A stretch of 64,000 nucleotides of DNA from Fidelibacterota bacterium (GTDB lineage: Bacteria; Fidelibacterota; UBA8477; JABMPR01), in NCBI GenBank assembly GCA_021734255.1, contig JAIPJM010000011.1, forward strand, positions 17,925 to 81,924, read 5' to 3'. Position numbers and translations under genes: made by a program. Below are positions 45,116 through 54,917 of the stretch, piece by piece (the stretch's first letter is position 1; every line of letters starts with the position of its first letter). The notes under the pieces are model-generated. The model ran no database searches. It had not been told where the DNA came from and was given only the letters and a program-made list of their open reading frames with translations.

Positions 45116-45916
45116 TTAGAGGCGATGTGCACGCCCTACGTGCTGGTCAAGTACCCAGGTGACTGACCAGTTATGTCCCAGTCGATGACCATCCATCGTA
45201 GGAGGAAGTGTATACACCTCATGGAAAGGCAGGTCGATCTCTTGAGGGTCATCTTCCAATTCTCGAAAAGCGCCGTCCTGCGCTTTCACAGTTCTATGCT
45301 GGAGAACATTGACCGACTTCGACCACTCATCATACTGGAGCTCATCGCAATTGTCAGTTAAGCCCTGAAAACCTGCCAGTGGTGCCGCGATCACATGTAC
45401 ATCAGCACGCACAGCTCCTATTTGAGATGCTGCCTGGGCGACGACAACGCCACCATAGGAATGACCGAAAAGAATTACACGCTTATAGGGTGCGGTTTGC
45501 TTTTCATTCAGGATCAGTGAGGCGAGTTCCTCAGCAATGGATTCAGGGCATCGATTCCAGTCATATCTGTAAAAATAGAGTGAACCGTAGTGTGCACCGA
45601 GATGTTTGAGCCCTGTGATCCATTCATACCCACTGGACTGGTATCCATGAACTGCCACTATCAATACACTGTCATTGCGACCAGCGTCCGTTGTAAGTTC
45701 AACCAGGCCCAGCGGTTGTTCCATAAGCTGTAGGCCGGAAACCTTTATCTCACTACCTTCGGCAAGGTGATCCAGATTCTGTGCCGGCCATTGGTTTGAA
45801 GTTTTAAGCGATTGGGATGTGATGGCTTTCTCTTCAATACCGTTCCCTGCACAGGCACTGAGCACAATCAATGCAATTAGAATAGTGCTCCGTCGAATCA
45901 ATTTTCTTCGTCTCAT
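45116..45916 (-). CDS. Alpha/beta-hydrolase lipoprotein
   Basis: A 266-residue lipoprotein (lipobox VLSAC, Cys22). The hydrolase core shows the oxyanion strand VAVHGYQSSG, the nucleophile elbow GHSYGGVV and a late His (RLGHNWSV) as the likely triad base. The nearest general group is lipase/esterase-like serine hydrolases; the substrate is unknown. It follows directly on the small membrane protein gene (no gap), so the two are co-transcribed. Confidence 0.82.
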   Translation of the reverse strand: MRRRKLIRRSTILIALIVLSACAGNGIEEKAITSQSLKTSNQWPAQNLDHLAEGSEIKVSGLQLMEQPLGLVELTTDAGRNDSVLIVAVHGYQSSGYEWITGLKHLGAHYGSLYFYRYDWNRCPESIAEELASLILNEKQTAPYKRVILFGHSYGGVVVAQAASQIGAVRADVHVIAAPLAGFQGLTDNCDELQYDEWSKSVNVLQHRTVKAQDGAFRELEDDPQEIDLPFHEVYTLPPTMDGHRLGHNWSVTWVLDQHVGRAHRL

Positions 45917-46309
45917 TTATTCCTCGCTATTTTTAAGATGCAGACCTGCCCTGAGTATGGCCAATCCTGGCAGAAAGATAATTAAGATAAAGACAGCGGC
46001 TATACTCAAGCTCCTTCCAATCATGAAGAGGATACCCGTGAGCATCAAAACAGATCCCAGTAGCAGAAAACTGAATTGCATGAGTTGCCTGGTGCGAGGA
46101 TCAAGAATTTTATTTTGAAGGATGAAAACCAGGATGATGCCAGCAAGAAAAACGTAGAAAAGTAGAAAGGTGAATAAGGTTTTTTCTTCCATCTCGACCG
46201 TCCTGAATGCAAAAGCGCTTGTCAGAGCTGAGATCAGAATACTGGTAACAAGATGAGCGCCAGGCTTGATCAGATCGTTGAGTTTTTTTAGTGTATTCAT
46301 ATGTACCAA
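45917..46309 (-). CDS. Small membrane protein, four predicted helices
   Basis: A 130-residue protein not recognised as a known family. Hydrophobic segments lie at about residues 20-37, 45-62, 77-95 and 98-118, with a short charged tail. The first codons (MVHMNTL) allow a second start at the internal Met. Its stop abuts the start of the lipoprotein hydrolase gene. Confidence 0.7.
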   Translation of the reverse strand: MVHMNTLKKLNDLIKPGAHLVTSILISALTSAFAFRTVEMEEKTLFTFLLFYVFLAGIILVFILQNKILDPRTRQLMQFSFLLLGSVLMLTGILFMIGRSLSIAAVFILIIFLPGLAILRAGLHLKNSEE

Positions 46310-46421
46310 TATATTGTTTCACCCTTCCAGGTCCACTATGGATTCGACCTAAGCTATAAGTTATATCGTGTATTATTTCCTGTGCACCTTAATTTCTAGG
46401 ATTCTGATACGGAGCTCTGCA

Positions 46422-47519
46422 ATGAAGAATAGTGGTCATATACTTGTTATCAATCCTGGTTCTACCTCTACAAAGCTCGCAATCTATACTTTTGATTCAG
46501 GTCTGAGAGATCTGAAGTTGGCAGCGACAGAAAATCTGGATCACAGCGCGGACTCTGTTCATCAGGACGGTCCTATCACTGATCAACTGCCACTCAGACT
46601 CAAAGGGGTACACGCATTTCTTAAAGGTAAATCCTTCGATATTCAACTGATCATGGCCAGAAGTGGCCCTCTCAAACCGATGATCGGAGGGACCTACGCC
46701 GTTTCAAATGATATGTTGGAAGATCTTCAAAGCGGAAAGTATTCTAATCACGCCAGTAACCTGGGTGCCCTCCTTGGGAAAGAATTGAGCCATGAATTCT
46801 CCGCACCTGTTTACGTTTCAGATCCGATCACGACCGATGAATTTGACCCGGTGGCGAGAATTTCAGGAGTACCTGAGATCGAGAGAAAATCGCGGGCACA
46901 TGCGCTCAACATTAAAGCCTGTGTCCGGAAAGTATGCTTATCAAATAATATTGCATTTGAGAAGAGCAGGTGGGTGGTCGGCCATTTGGGGGGTGGAATC
47001 TCGATTGCAGCTGTTAGGTCCGGAAAACTTGTTGATGTGAATGATGCTCTCCTTGGCATGGGACCCTTTAGTCCTGAACGTGCCGGAGCCCTTCCCATAG
47101 CAGGGCTCCTTGAGCTTGCGTTTTCCGGGGTATATGACCAAGCGTCCCTGTCCACAAAACTGTCCCGCAATAGCGGTTTGAAAGCTTATCTGGGTACCAC
47201 TGACTTGCAGCAGATCGAGGAGCAAATAACACAGGGCAATAAAGAGGCTAAACTGGTATATGAAGCCATGGTGTATCAGATCGCCAAGGAGATTGGAGCG
47301 ATGGCTTCTGTTTTATCCTTCAACCTGAATGGCATTATCCTCACTGGGGGAATGGCGAACTCCACAAAACTGTGTGCTGAGATCATCTCGCGGGTGAAAG
47401 ACCTGACAAATATATATATCGAAGCAGGCGAGAACGAATTACAGGCCCTGGCGGAAGCTGGCTATCGAATTGCCTGTGGTGAAGAACCCATCCTGCAATA
47501 CGAATCTGAAGAGAAATGA
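46422..47519 (+). CDS. buk: Butyrate kinase
   Basis: About 365 residues of the acetokinase fold. ILVINPGSTSTKLAIY is the N-terminal ATP-binding signature; further blocks are VSDPITTDEF, KSRAHALNIKA, GHLGGGISIAA and ILTGGMANS. It interconverts butyryl-phosphate and butyrate with ATP gain, or acts on branched-chain acyl phosphates. The ATG at 46422 with the GGAG site is preferred to an upstream start. No phosphotransbutyrylase gene is adjacent. An S9 peptidase gene starts seven bases downstream. Confidence 0.95.
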   Translation: MKNSGHILVINPGSTSTKLAIYTFDSGLRDLKLAATENLDHSADSVHQDGPITDQLPLRLKGVHAFLKGKSFDIQLIMARSGPLKPMIGGTYAVSNDMLEDLQSGKYSNHASNLGALLGKELSHEFSAPVYVSDPITTDEFDPVARISGVPEIERKSRAHALNIKACVRKVCLSNNIAFEKSRWVVGHLGGGISIAAVRSGKLVDVNDALLGMGPFSPERAGALPIAGLLELAFSGVYDQASLSTKLSRNSGLKAYLGTTDLQQIEEQITQGNKEAKLVYEAMVYQIAKEIGAMASVLSFNLNGIILTGGMANSTKLCAEIISRVKDLTNIYIEAGENELQALAEAGYRIACGEEPILQYESEEK

Positions 47520-47526
47520 GGCATTC

Positions 47527-49866
47527 ATGAGACGTCTATCAATCATTTTGATCCTGTTGATAGCACACGCACTGGCAACAGAACCACCCAGGGATATCAG
47601 CGCCCGGGATCTCATCTCATTTTCCAGCATTCGCGCTGTGGATCTACATGAACCCTCAAAGACCATCATCTATGAATTGAGAGAAACTGACTTTTCGAAC
47701 AACACCTATCGTCATCATCTTTGGCAAATGAAAACGGATGGGTCAAATAATCGCCAGCTGACGTTTAGCTCGGGTAACGAATGGAGCCCCTTGATCAGCC
47801 CAACGGGCGCCTGTCTCGCTTTTTTATCTGACCGTCCCGACGCCGAGGGTGAGAAAGAGACACGGATATGGGGTATGCCCCTATCCGGCGGTGAAGCCAA
47901 GCCCCTGTCCAATTCAGACCATACCGTCCTTACTTATGACTGGAGTGCAGATGGGAACTCTATTTATTATCTGACACCCCAGGTCAAACCAACTGCGACA
48001 AAAAAGTGGCTGGAAAACATTGAGGCGGATGGATTTGACGGTGATGACCGAACGCTGGAAAAGCCCAGGATCGAACTATGGCGGATTGACAAAAACACGG
48101 CTGAGCTGAAACGATTATTTGTTGGGGACCCCGGGGTCTATGACTTTGATGTTCACCCCGATAATGACCTCATGGTGTACGTAACCAACTACACCGGTGA
48201 TGAAAACGATTGGGTTGAATCTGATCTCTACCTTTTCTCGATTAGCGATAGCGCCCAGACAAAACAATTGACAGCTTACAAAGGGGCGGAAGACAATCCC
48301 CGCTTTTCTCCAGATGGTAAGTATGTTGCTTATAGCACGCCTCAAGATCCAAAAAAGCCCTTCTCCCAGACAGAGATCGATATCATCTCCATTGAAAATG
48401 GAAATGTAAACCGCTTAACAGGATCATTGGATCTGAATGTGAGCAAATTCAGTTGGTATACGGATCGATCCCTCCTGCTGGAAGTCAACCAGGGCATGAA
48501 TAACCATGTCCATATCGCTGCCTTGAATGGCCGGACAACCGATGTAAGTGCTGGTCCAGCCTATTTCCACAGGGTTGTTTCCGGACCCAAGGCACAAAGT
48601 ATTGTTGCAGTTCGAGAAACAGCGACAAGTCTTGGGGAGATCATATACTCGAAAGGAGCAGGCCACCCCTGGCTTGTCCTCAGTAATCAAAGCGCAGAGA
48701 TTCATGATCTGAACATACACCCACAGACGAATTTTTACTGGAAAAGTCGTGATGATCGTTTCAAGCTGGAAGGCTTGGTCATCCTACCCCATTTCTCAGG
48801 ACACGAACCACTTCCCCTCATTGTCCATGTGCACGGAGGGCCTGCCAGCCGTACCGATATTGCCCTGGAACAATATCACCTCTTACAGGCCTGGGCCAGC
48901 CAGGGATTTGCTGTTTTTTCACCCAATTTTCGTGGGAGTGAGGGGTATAGTGCTACATTCCAGACTGCCAATTATCGTGACCTGGGCGGTGGAGACTATC
49001 ATGATATCATGATGGGTGTAAAAGAATTGATACGACGCGGCATCGCCCACCCAGACAGCCTGGTGATCATGGGCGGTTCCTATGGTGGGTATATGACAAA
49101 TTGGGCAAGCACCCAGACAAATAAATTTAAAGCAGCCATCAGTCTGTACGGTATCTATGATCTGAAAAGTGATTTCTCAAACTCCATATACGCCCAATGG
49201 GAGCTGGACTACCTTGGAAAACCGTATTGGGAGGATCCCAGTGCCTATAGCAGACGATCACCCTCCTCCTTCATCAAACAGTCAAAAACACCTACTTTGA
49301 TCCTTCATGGTGCCGATGATGAGAATACATTTACCTCTAACTCACGAGAACTTGCCCGTGCATTAAAAACGCTGGAAGTGCCCCATCGATTCATCCTTTA
49401 TCCCCGAGAAGGACATGGGATGAATGAACCCAACCACCGCCTGGATGCTTTCCAAAAAGAACTGAGTTGGGCCAACCTGCACCTTGATCGACCTCAACCC
49501 CACCAGGGTATTGACTGGATGAGTAGCAACATTCGTGTGCAAATACTTTCAGTGAACAGGGAAGCAGAGTTCCTGAATGCCCCGGGCGAACGCTTCCTGT
49601 CGGTCAAGCTACTACTTGATGGCTCAAATCTTGAATCTCCCAGACGTATCACCCTTGACGATTTTGAAATGATGCCCAGTGGTAACGTCGTACTGGGTTT
49701 TTCCAGTAAGCGAATGCTGGCACCGGCTAAATATTTTAGTTTGGAAATTGGACCACGGCTTCCAGCTGTTGAATTAGATCTGGTGTTTGTTTATACACCT
49801 CATGCAAGCCAGGTATTAAAGATCAAGGATGTGGGAACCTTCAGTCTACCAAAAGCATCCAAATAA
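47527..49866 (+). CDS. Prolyl oligopeptidase-family (S9) serine peptidase, exported
   Basis: About 779 residues. A signal peptide ends near LATEP (ATG 47527 chosen so that the signal is N-terminal). A TolB/WD40-like propeller spans about 40-410 with repeated FSPDGKYVAY-type strands. The S9 catalytic domain follows with GGSYGGYMT (Ser), HGADDENTF (Asp) and REGHGM (His). After the usual end of the fold an additional 115-residue C-terminal beta-rich domain is present, which is not standard for S9. It degrades oligopeptides in the periplasm or outside. Confidence 0.93.
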   Translation: MRRLSIILILLIAHALATEPPRDISARDLISFSSIRAVDLHEPSKTIIYELRETDFSNNTYRHHLWQMKTDGSNNRQLTFSSGNEWSPLISPTGACLAFLSDRPDAEGEKETRIWGMPLSGGEAKPLSNSDHTVLTYDWSADGNSIYYLTPQVKPTATKKWLENIEADGFDGDDRTLEKPRIELWRIDKNTAELKRLFVGDPGVYDFDVHPDNDLMVYVTNYTGDENDWVESDLYLFSISDSAQTKQLTAYKGAEDNPRFSPDGKYVAYSTPQDPKKPFSQTEIDIISIENGNVNRLTGSLDLNVSKFSWYTDRSLLLEVNQGMNNHVHIAALNGRTTDVSAGPAYFHRVVSGPKAQSIVAVRETATSLGEIIYSKGAGHPWLVLSNQSAEIHDLNIHPQTNFYWKSRDDRFKLEGLVILPHFSGHEPLPLIVHVHGGPASRTDIALEQYHLLQAWASQGFAVFSPNFRGSEGYSATFQTANYRDLGGGDYHDIMMGVKELIRRGIAHPDSLVIMGGSYGGYMTNWASTQTNKFKAAISLYGIYDLKSDFSNSIYAQWELDYLGKPYWEDPSAYSRRSPSSFIKQSKTPTLILHGADDENTFTSNSRELARALKTLEVPHRFILYPREGHGMNEPNHRLDAFQKELSWANLHLDRPQPHQGIDWMSSNIRVQILSVNREAEFLNAPGERFLSVKLLLDGSNLESPRRITLDDFEMMPSGNVVLGFSSKRMLAPAKYFSLEIGPRLPAVELDLVFVYTPHASQVLKIKDVGTFSLPKASK

Positions 49867-49946
49867 AAAATCATAATAATGGATTGTCGCTCCCAGGACA
49901 ATTCTTTGATCCTGACTCCTTAGTTTACAATCGCTACCGAAACCAG

Positions 49947-49965
49947 ACTTTGCAAATTGCAAAGT
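49947..49965. promoter_or_regulatory. Perfect 19-nt palindrome upstream of doxX gene
   Basis: ACTTTGCAA-A-TTGCAAAGT has perfect 9-base arms around one central base and ends 21 bases before the DoxX ATG, overlapping the presumed promoter. It is a strong operator candidate for a dimeric regulator not encoded nearby. Confidence 0.6.
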
Positions 49966-49986
49966 GAACATTGCTAAGGAGTTTAA

Positions 49987-50397
49987 ATGCAGCTACTCGA
50001 CAATTATTCAAAAATTGCTCACTGGTTTATTAGAGCCTCACTTGCAGGCATCTTTATTTTTCACGGATTTATAAAATTCCCAATGGCCGGGATGATGGCA
50101 GATCAGATGGGAATGCCCACATTTGTGGTTTATGTGCTGGCCCTCATGGAGATTCTTGGAGGTATCTTTATCATAGCAGGAGCCCTCTTCAATGAATTAC
50201 TAACACGGATCGCCGGGGCAATTTTTGCCGTGGTCATGTTTGGTGCGATCATGATGGTACATTGGCCTCAGTGGAGTTTTGTTGCTTCAGAAAGCCACCC
50301 CATGGGCGGCATGGAGTTTCAGTTATTGGTACTCCTCATCGGTTTATATTTCCTATCCACAGGAAACAAAACCTTCCATCCTGAAGCGTCAGATTGA
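49987..50397 (+). CDS. DoxX-family membrane protein
   Basis: A 136-residue four-helix membrane protein. HGFIKFPMAG in the first helix, the LALMEILGGIFIIAG helix and the MVHWPQ loop are typical of the DoxX/DoxD family. Members take part in thiol or oxidative stress and in thiosulfate:quinone oxidoreductase. An AAGGAG ribosome site precedes the ATG. It is monocistronic, with a palindromic operator candidate upstream and a hairpin downstream. Confidence 0.9.
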   Translation: MQLLDNYSKIAHWFIRASLAGIFIFHGFIKFPMAGMMADQMGMPTFVVYVLALMEILGGIFIIAGALFNELLTRIAGAIFAVVMFGAIMMVHWPQWSFVASESHPMGGMEFQLLVLLIGLYFLSTGNKTFHPEASD

Positions 50398-50416
50398 TCG
50401 TAGTTCAGTAAATATT

Positions 50417-50442
50417 CGGGGTGTCAGTGACCTGACATCCCG
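50417..50442. terminator. Hairpin between convergent doxX and GH20 genes
   Basis: An 11-bp stem with one G-T wobble (arms 50417-50427 and 50432-50442) and a four-base loop lies between two converging genes. There is no clear T run on either side, so it is only a possible bidirectional terminator. Confidence 0.4.
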
Positions 50443-50456
50443 AGTCGTATTACCAG

Positions 50457-52790
50457 TTAGCGAACGATCACCTCATCTGTAAATAGCCAGGTGCGTCCAC
50501 CTGCTCCGGCATGCCAATCAGGACAGGCACCCTTGTTCTTCACCAACACTTTGATGTAGCGGGTTGAAAGGGTCGGAAAATCAGCAGTCATACGCTGAAT
50601 GATGATACCCTCCTGTTTCTCAGGAACTTCATTTAGCACCTGTTTGATCGGTTCCCACGTCTCTCCGTCCTCTGAGATACTGACATCAATGTAATCTGGC
50701 ATGAATATCCACGATTTGATTGACTGTAAAAAATTCATCTCAACTCTGAAAATATCTTTTTCCTCACCCAGATCGATCAAGAGGTCCAGATCATTTCCTT
50801 CAAACCCCTGCCAAGTGCCATCTCTGAAGTTTTCAGAACCCAATATCCCATCAACCAGACCCTCCTTTCCACCGCCTGTATAGCGTGGATTATACAGCGT
50901 GTGGTACTCTGTGTCGCTCTTCAGGGCCTGATGGAATACAAAGGCTCGTTCGCTGACCCGCCCTTTTCTTTCCTGCTGATCAAATAATGCTGCTTTTACC
51001 TTGGCATCCCTGGTCAGGGAGATCTTATCCTCATAGATATCAGAAGCGATGCTTGGCTCCGAGCCATCTGTCGTATACCGAATATCCAAACGAGGCTGTT
51101 CAGACTTGATCCTGACATTCACGCGGTCTGTCTTCAAGCGTCCAGGTATGATCTCCACCAAAAAGGTACCCAAGCTGTAATTCCACCCCAGGGCATCGAA
51201 CCGGCTAAACAATGTGGGGATCCGTGATTGAAAACTATTCCAATCACGAGCTTCCTTAGCTGACCAGACAACCTCCGAGAGTGCAGACATCCTGGGGAGC
51301 ACCATATATTCTGCATGCTCGGTCGTTTTTATGAACTCTGTCCATAGATTCGCCTGCGAACCAAGCACATATTTATACTCATCTGGTTCCAGTTCAGAGG
51401 GTATGGGCTCGTAGGAGTACACTTTCATGAGAGGTAAATAACCACCGATCGCTTCTGGTTCTGTCTCGGGGTCACCCTGATAGTAATCGAAATAGCAGTG
51501 AGACGTCGGTGTCATGATCACATCATGTCCGGCTTTGGCCGCTTTAACGCCACCTGCTTCACCTCGCCAGGACATGACCGTCGCTTCCGGTGCGAGACCG
51601 CCTTCAAGGATCTCATCCCATCCAATTATTCGTTTGCCCTTGCTCAGGATGTAATTCTCCATTTTGTGAATGAACCAGCTCTGAAGTTCATGTTCATCAG
51701 CCAGCCCTTCTGCCTTGATCCTGGTCTGACATTTTGGACACGCTTCCCAGCGGACTTTTTGAGCCTCGTCACCCCCAATGTGGATGTATTGAGCCGGGAA
51801 GAGTTCCACAACTTCGTCGATCACATCTTCCAGAAAGGTGAATACGGAATCATTTCCGGCACAGAGAATATCGACATTTGGCCAATAGCTTCCTGGAACG
51901 ACATTGAGTCTTTCACCGCGACAGGAAAGCTCAGGGAATGCAGCGAACACTTCAGATGAATGCCCAGGCATTTCGATCTCAGGAATGACTTTGATATTAC
52001 GCTCAGCGGCATAGGCGACTATCTCTCGGACTTCATCCTGGGTGTAGAACCCACCGTAAGTTGCCTTTTCCCCTTCTTTGATCGGTGACCACTCCCTCCA
52101 TTTCTCATGCTCTCGATCCACTCGCCAGGCTGAGGTCTTAGTCAACTCTGGATATTTCTTGATCTCCAATCGCCATCCATTGTCGTCAGTCAAGTGCCAA
52201 TGAAAGGTGTTCATCTTGTGGAAAGCGATCATGTCGATATACTGCTTTACAAAATCCGCTGGGAAAAAATGCCTGGAGACATCCAGGTGCATACCACGCC
52301 ATTCGAATCGAGGAAAATCAGTGATCTTCATAGTGGGGATTGTATAAGTAGATAAATCAGCATTCCCCCTTTCAGCATCAGCCGGAAGGAGTTGACGCAG
52401 TGACTGGATACCAAAAAGAATGCCTGCATCATCCTTCGCCATGATCGTGATGCGACTTGCATCGACCTCCAGAATATAGCCTTCAGTCGCTAGATCAAGT
52501 GCTTTGTCTTTGATCAGCTCAATCGTTCCAGGTCCAGCGTTTTCCAGGGTCAGTCCAGGGATCAGATAAGCGATAAATTCATATAGGAACTGACTATTAT
52601 GAATGCTTTGATCAATTTTGATAGACGGATTGTCTGGAAGCCTGAAGATGTCAGCTCCCATTTCCACATTCTGAGGCGAGGGTATGATGTTTAGCATGGG
52701 GTTAGACGTCTCCTCTGGCTTGCTGGAGGCACATGTATACAAGATGATCCCAAGCAGGACGCTGCTCAAAAGGCTGATAATTCTTCTCAT
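50457..52790 (-). CDS. Beta-N-acetylhexosaminidase, GH20, probable lipoprotein
   Basis: A 777-residue exported glycosidase. After a signal ending LYTCASS (possible lipidation at Cys20) come a GH20b domain (about 33-150), a TIM-barrel GH20 domain (about 155-500) with the catalytic Asp-Glu pair in HIGGDEAQ, a chitobiase C-terminal-like segment (TTDGSEPS, about 575-590) and a discoidin-like domain (about 635-777). It releases terminal GlcNAc or GalNAc from glycans or chitin fragments. It lies 32 bases after a GH97 gene in the same direction, suggesting shared glycan scavenging. Confidence 0.94.
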   Translation of the reverse strand: MRRIISLLSSVLLGIILYTCASSKPEETSNPMLNIIPSPQNVEMGADIFRLPDNPSIKIDQSIHNSQFLYEFIAYLIPGLTLENAGPGTIELIKDKALDLATEGYILEVDASRITIMAKDDAGILFGIQSLRQLLPADAERGNADLSTYTIPTMKITDFPRFEWRGMHLDVSRHFFPADFVKQYIDMIAFHKMNTFHWHLTDDNGWRLEIKKYPELTKTSAWRVDREHEKWREWSPIKEGEKATYGGFYTQDEVREIVAYAAERNIKVIPEIEMPGHSSEVFAAFPELSCRGERLNVVPGSYWPNVDILCAGNDSVFTFLEDVIDEVVELFPAQYIHIGGDEAQKVRWEACPKCQTRIKAEGLADEHELQSWFIHKMENYILSKGKRIIGWDEILEGGLAPEATVMSWRGEAGGVKAAKAGHDVIMTPTSHCYFDYYQGDPETEPEAIGGYLPLMKVYSYEPIPSELEPDEYKYVLGSQANLWTEFIKTTEHAEYMVLPRMSALSEVVWSAKEARDWNSFQSRIPTLFSRFDALGWNYSLGTFLVEIIPGRLKTDRVNVRIKSEQPRLDIRYTTDGSEPSIASDIYEDKISLTRDAKVKAALFDQQERKGRVSERAFVFHQALKSDTEYHTLYNPRYTGGGKEGLVDGILGSENFRDGTWQGFEGNDLDLLIDLGEEKDIFRVEMNFLQSIKSWIFMPDYIDVSISEDGETWEPIKQVLNEVPEKQEGIIIQRMTADFPTLSTRYIKVLVKNKGACPDWHAGAGGRTWLFTDEVIVR

Positions 52791-52822
52791 GGTATCCCCT
52801 CTTTTGTTTCATAAAATGGGTT

Positions 52823-54874
52823 TTATTGATTCATCATTAATTTTGATATGTTCGTATAGCTTGCCGCCCCATCACTTTTCGGGAGAAACCGAATTGCCAA
52901 TCCGCCCCCCGGAGCGATGAGCGCATTCAAAGTATCAGATGGCGAGGCAAGATACTGCCCGATATGAAGGGCGTAGGGATTGGACTCCCAATCAGCCTCT
53001 GCTCCATCACTGTAACACTCAGCGATCATGTCTGAATCAATGAAATCAGCTAAAGGCACCCGTAACTTACGGCCTCTCTCATTCGTGATTGCCCCCAGAA
53101 ACCACTCATCACCAGATTTACGGACAATGGTCACATGCTCGGCGATCTCACCAGATAAATATCGGCTTTCATCCCAGTCATTCGGAAGATCTCGGATAAA
53201 TTGAAAGGCCGGCTGGTCCATATAATTCTCAATGAGATCAGCTGCCATTTGCATGGGACTATAGATAACCACCATAAGGGCTAATTGCTTGGCCAACGTG
53301 GTCTTCACCCGGTTCTCGGGTTTGTACTGATCAAAATGGAGATCAAAGATCCCCGGGGTGTAGTCGATGGGACCAGCTAGCTGGCGCGTGAAAGGAAGGA
53401 TGGTCGTGTGGGATGGGGGGTTTCCCTCACTCCAGGCATTCCACTCCATCCCCCGTGTCCCTTCCCTGGTCATGAGATTGGGCCATGACCGTTCAAGACC
53501 TGTTGACTTCACAGGCTCGTGAATATTGACTAAAACCTTATATCTGGCTGCCATTTCTACAACCCGCTGATGGTGCTCAACCATCCATTGCCCCTGGTGA
53601 GTTTCATTGATGGGGTAGATGTTCTCTCCCCCTGCATAACCCGTTTTCACAGCATGGATATCATGATGATTCAGAAATTTGTAGGCATCCTCAAGTTGTT
53701 CTTCATAATAGGGTGCCTCCCGACCTGTCTCATGATGGCCGATCAGGGCAACCCCTTTCGACTGGGCATATTGCCTAATTGCTTCGATATCAAAATCGTC
53801 ATAGGGTTCGGTAAACTTAAATGCGTTTTTCTGACCGTAGCGCTCCCAATCATGGTTCCAGCCCTCTGCCAACACACCCTGGATATTATTCCTGGCTGCA
53901 AAATCAATATACCGTTTTACATTTTCCGTCGTGGCGCCGTGGATCTCGCCCTGCGTCCAGGAATATTTGTTGATATGCATGCCCCACCATATGCCAATGT
54001 ATTTCATTGGCCTGATCCAGGATGTGTCCTCGATCTTACTGGGAGGGTTAAGATTCAAGATCATGCGTGAAGCCAACAGATCCGTAGCTTTCCTAGCGAT
54101 AGTGATGGTTCGCCAAGGTGAAAGCAGGGGTGCCTTGGTCTTCACCTTATCACCATCAGACCATGGGACAAGGTTACACTCCAGGGTGAGAGCATCAGAT
54201 CTCGCAGGTCTCAGGGTCATTGAACTATAATCTATTAAATTGGCTTCATGAATACTGATGTACAGATCAGAATCGGTTTTGATGGTTAGCGGTGTGTGAA
54301 CCGAATCTCGCATCTCAGACAGACGACTCTTCGTATAATTCTGCTCAAAGCTATTCGGATCGCCAGGGATCCACCAGACATCGCCATCTGTCACCAGATT
54401 AAAACTCGTCAATTCATTGCGGATGAAAAGAGAATCCACTCCGTTCTGCTCCGGGATCTCATATCGAAAGGCGATACCCTCGTTGAAAACCCTGACATGG
54501 AGATTCATCAAGCGATGGGGGCGCTCCACTTCTTTTAGTTGAACACTTCCGGAGTAACTGTTTGAATGGATCTGGTCTTCCTGACCCCAGACCGGTTCCC
54601 AAGTCTCTTCCAGTTTTCCTCTTTCCGCTGAAACAAGCTGAAATGGTCCTGTGAGCGGGGGCGCATTTCGAAATTCGAACCCGAGTCTTGACTCATTCAC
54701 AAGCAGCTTTCCGTCCACTCGAACGGACCAGCTTGGTATGCCATCATCAGCCTGCAGCGTAAAATTTATTCGTGTGTCGGGACTGATGAGGGAAAATTGG
54801 TCTCTCCAGGGTCTGCAGGATGTCATTATAAGACAGGCAAACAGTGCAGTCCAGATGAGCTTTTTGAGGTACAT
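52823..54874 (-). CDS. GH97-family glycosidase lipoprotein (SusB-like, inverting type)
   Basis: A 683-residue lipoprotein (lipobox LIMTSC). The N-terminal beta-sandwich (about 30-270) is followed by the catalytic barrel with KYIGIWWG, IGHHETG, VNIHEPVKSTG and WSEGNPP; the three glutamates match the calcium/base positions of inverting GH97 enzymes. At the position of the retaining-type nucleophile Asp the sequence reads VKTGYAG, which supports alpha-glucosidase-like inverting chemistry. It is upstream of the GH20 gene. Confidence 0.92.
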   Translation of the reverse strand: MYLKKLIWTALFACLIMTSCRPWRDQFSLISPDTRINFTLQADDGIPSWSVRVDGKLLVNESRLGFEFRNAPPLTGPFQLVSAERGKLEETWEPVWGQEDQIHSNSYSGSVQLKEVERPHRLMNLHVRVFNEGIAFRYEIPEQNGVDSLFIRNELTSFNLVTDGDVWWIPGDPNSFEQNYTKSRLSEMRDSVHTPLTIKTDSDLYISIHEANLIDYSSMTLRPARSDALTLECNLVPWSDGDKVKTKAPLLSPWRTITIARKATDLLASRMILNLNPPSKIEDTSWIRPMKYIGIWWGMHINKYSWTQGEIHGATTENVKRYIDFAARNNIQGVLAEGWNHDWERYGQKNAFKFTEPYDDFDIEAIRQYAQSKGVALIGHHETGREAPYYEEQLEDAYKFLNHHDIHAVKTGYAGGENIYPINETHQGQWMVEHHQRVVEMAARYKVLVNIHEPVKSTGLERSWPNLMTREGTRGMEWNAWSEGNPPSHTTILPFTRQLAGPIDYTPGIFDLHFDQYKPENRVKTTLAKQLALMVVIYSPMQMAADLIENYMDQPAFQFIRDLPNDWDESRYLSGEIAEHVTIVRKSGDEWFLGAITNERGRKLRVPLADFIDSDMIAECYSDGAEADWESNPYALHIGQYLASPSDTLNALIAPGGGLAIRFLPKSDGAASYTNISKLMMNQ

Positions 54875-54917
54875 TCTACCCCGGTCTAGTCGTAGTAATG
54901 GGATGTTAGGACCCGTA

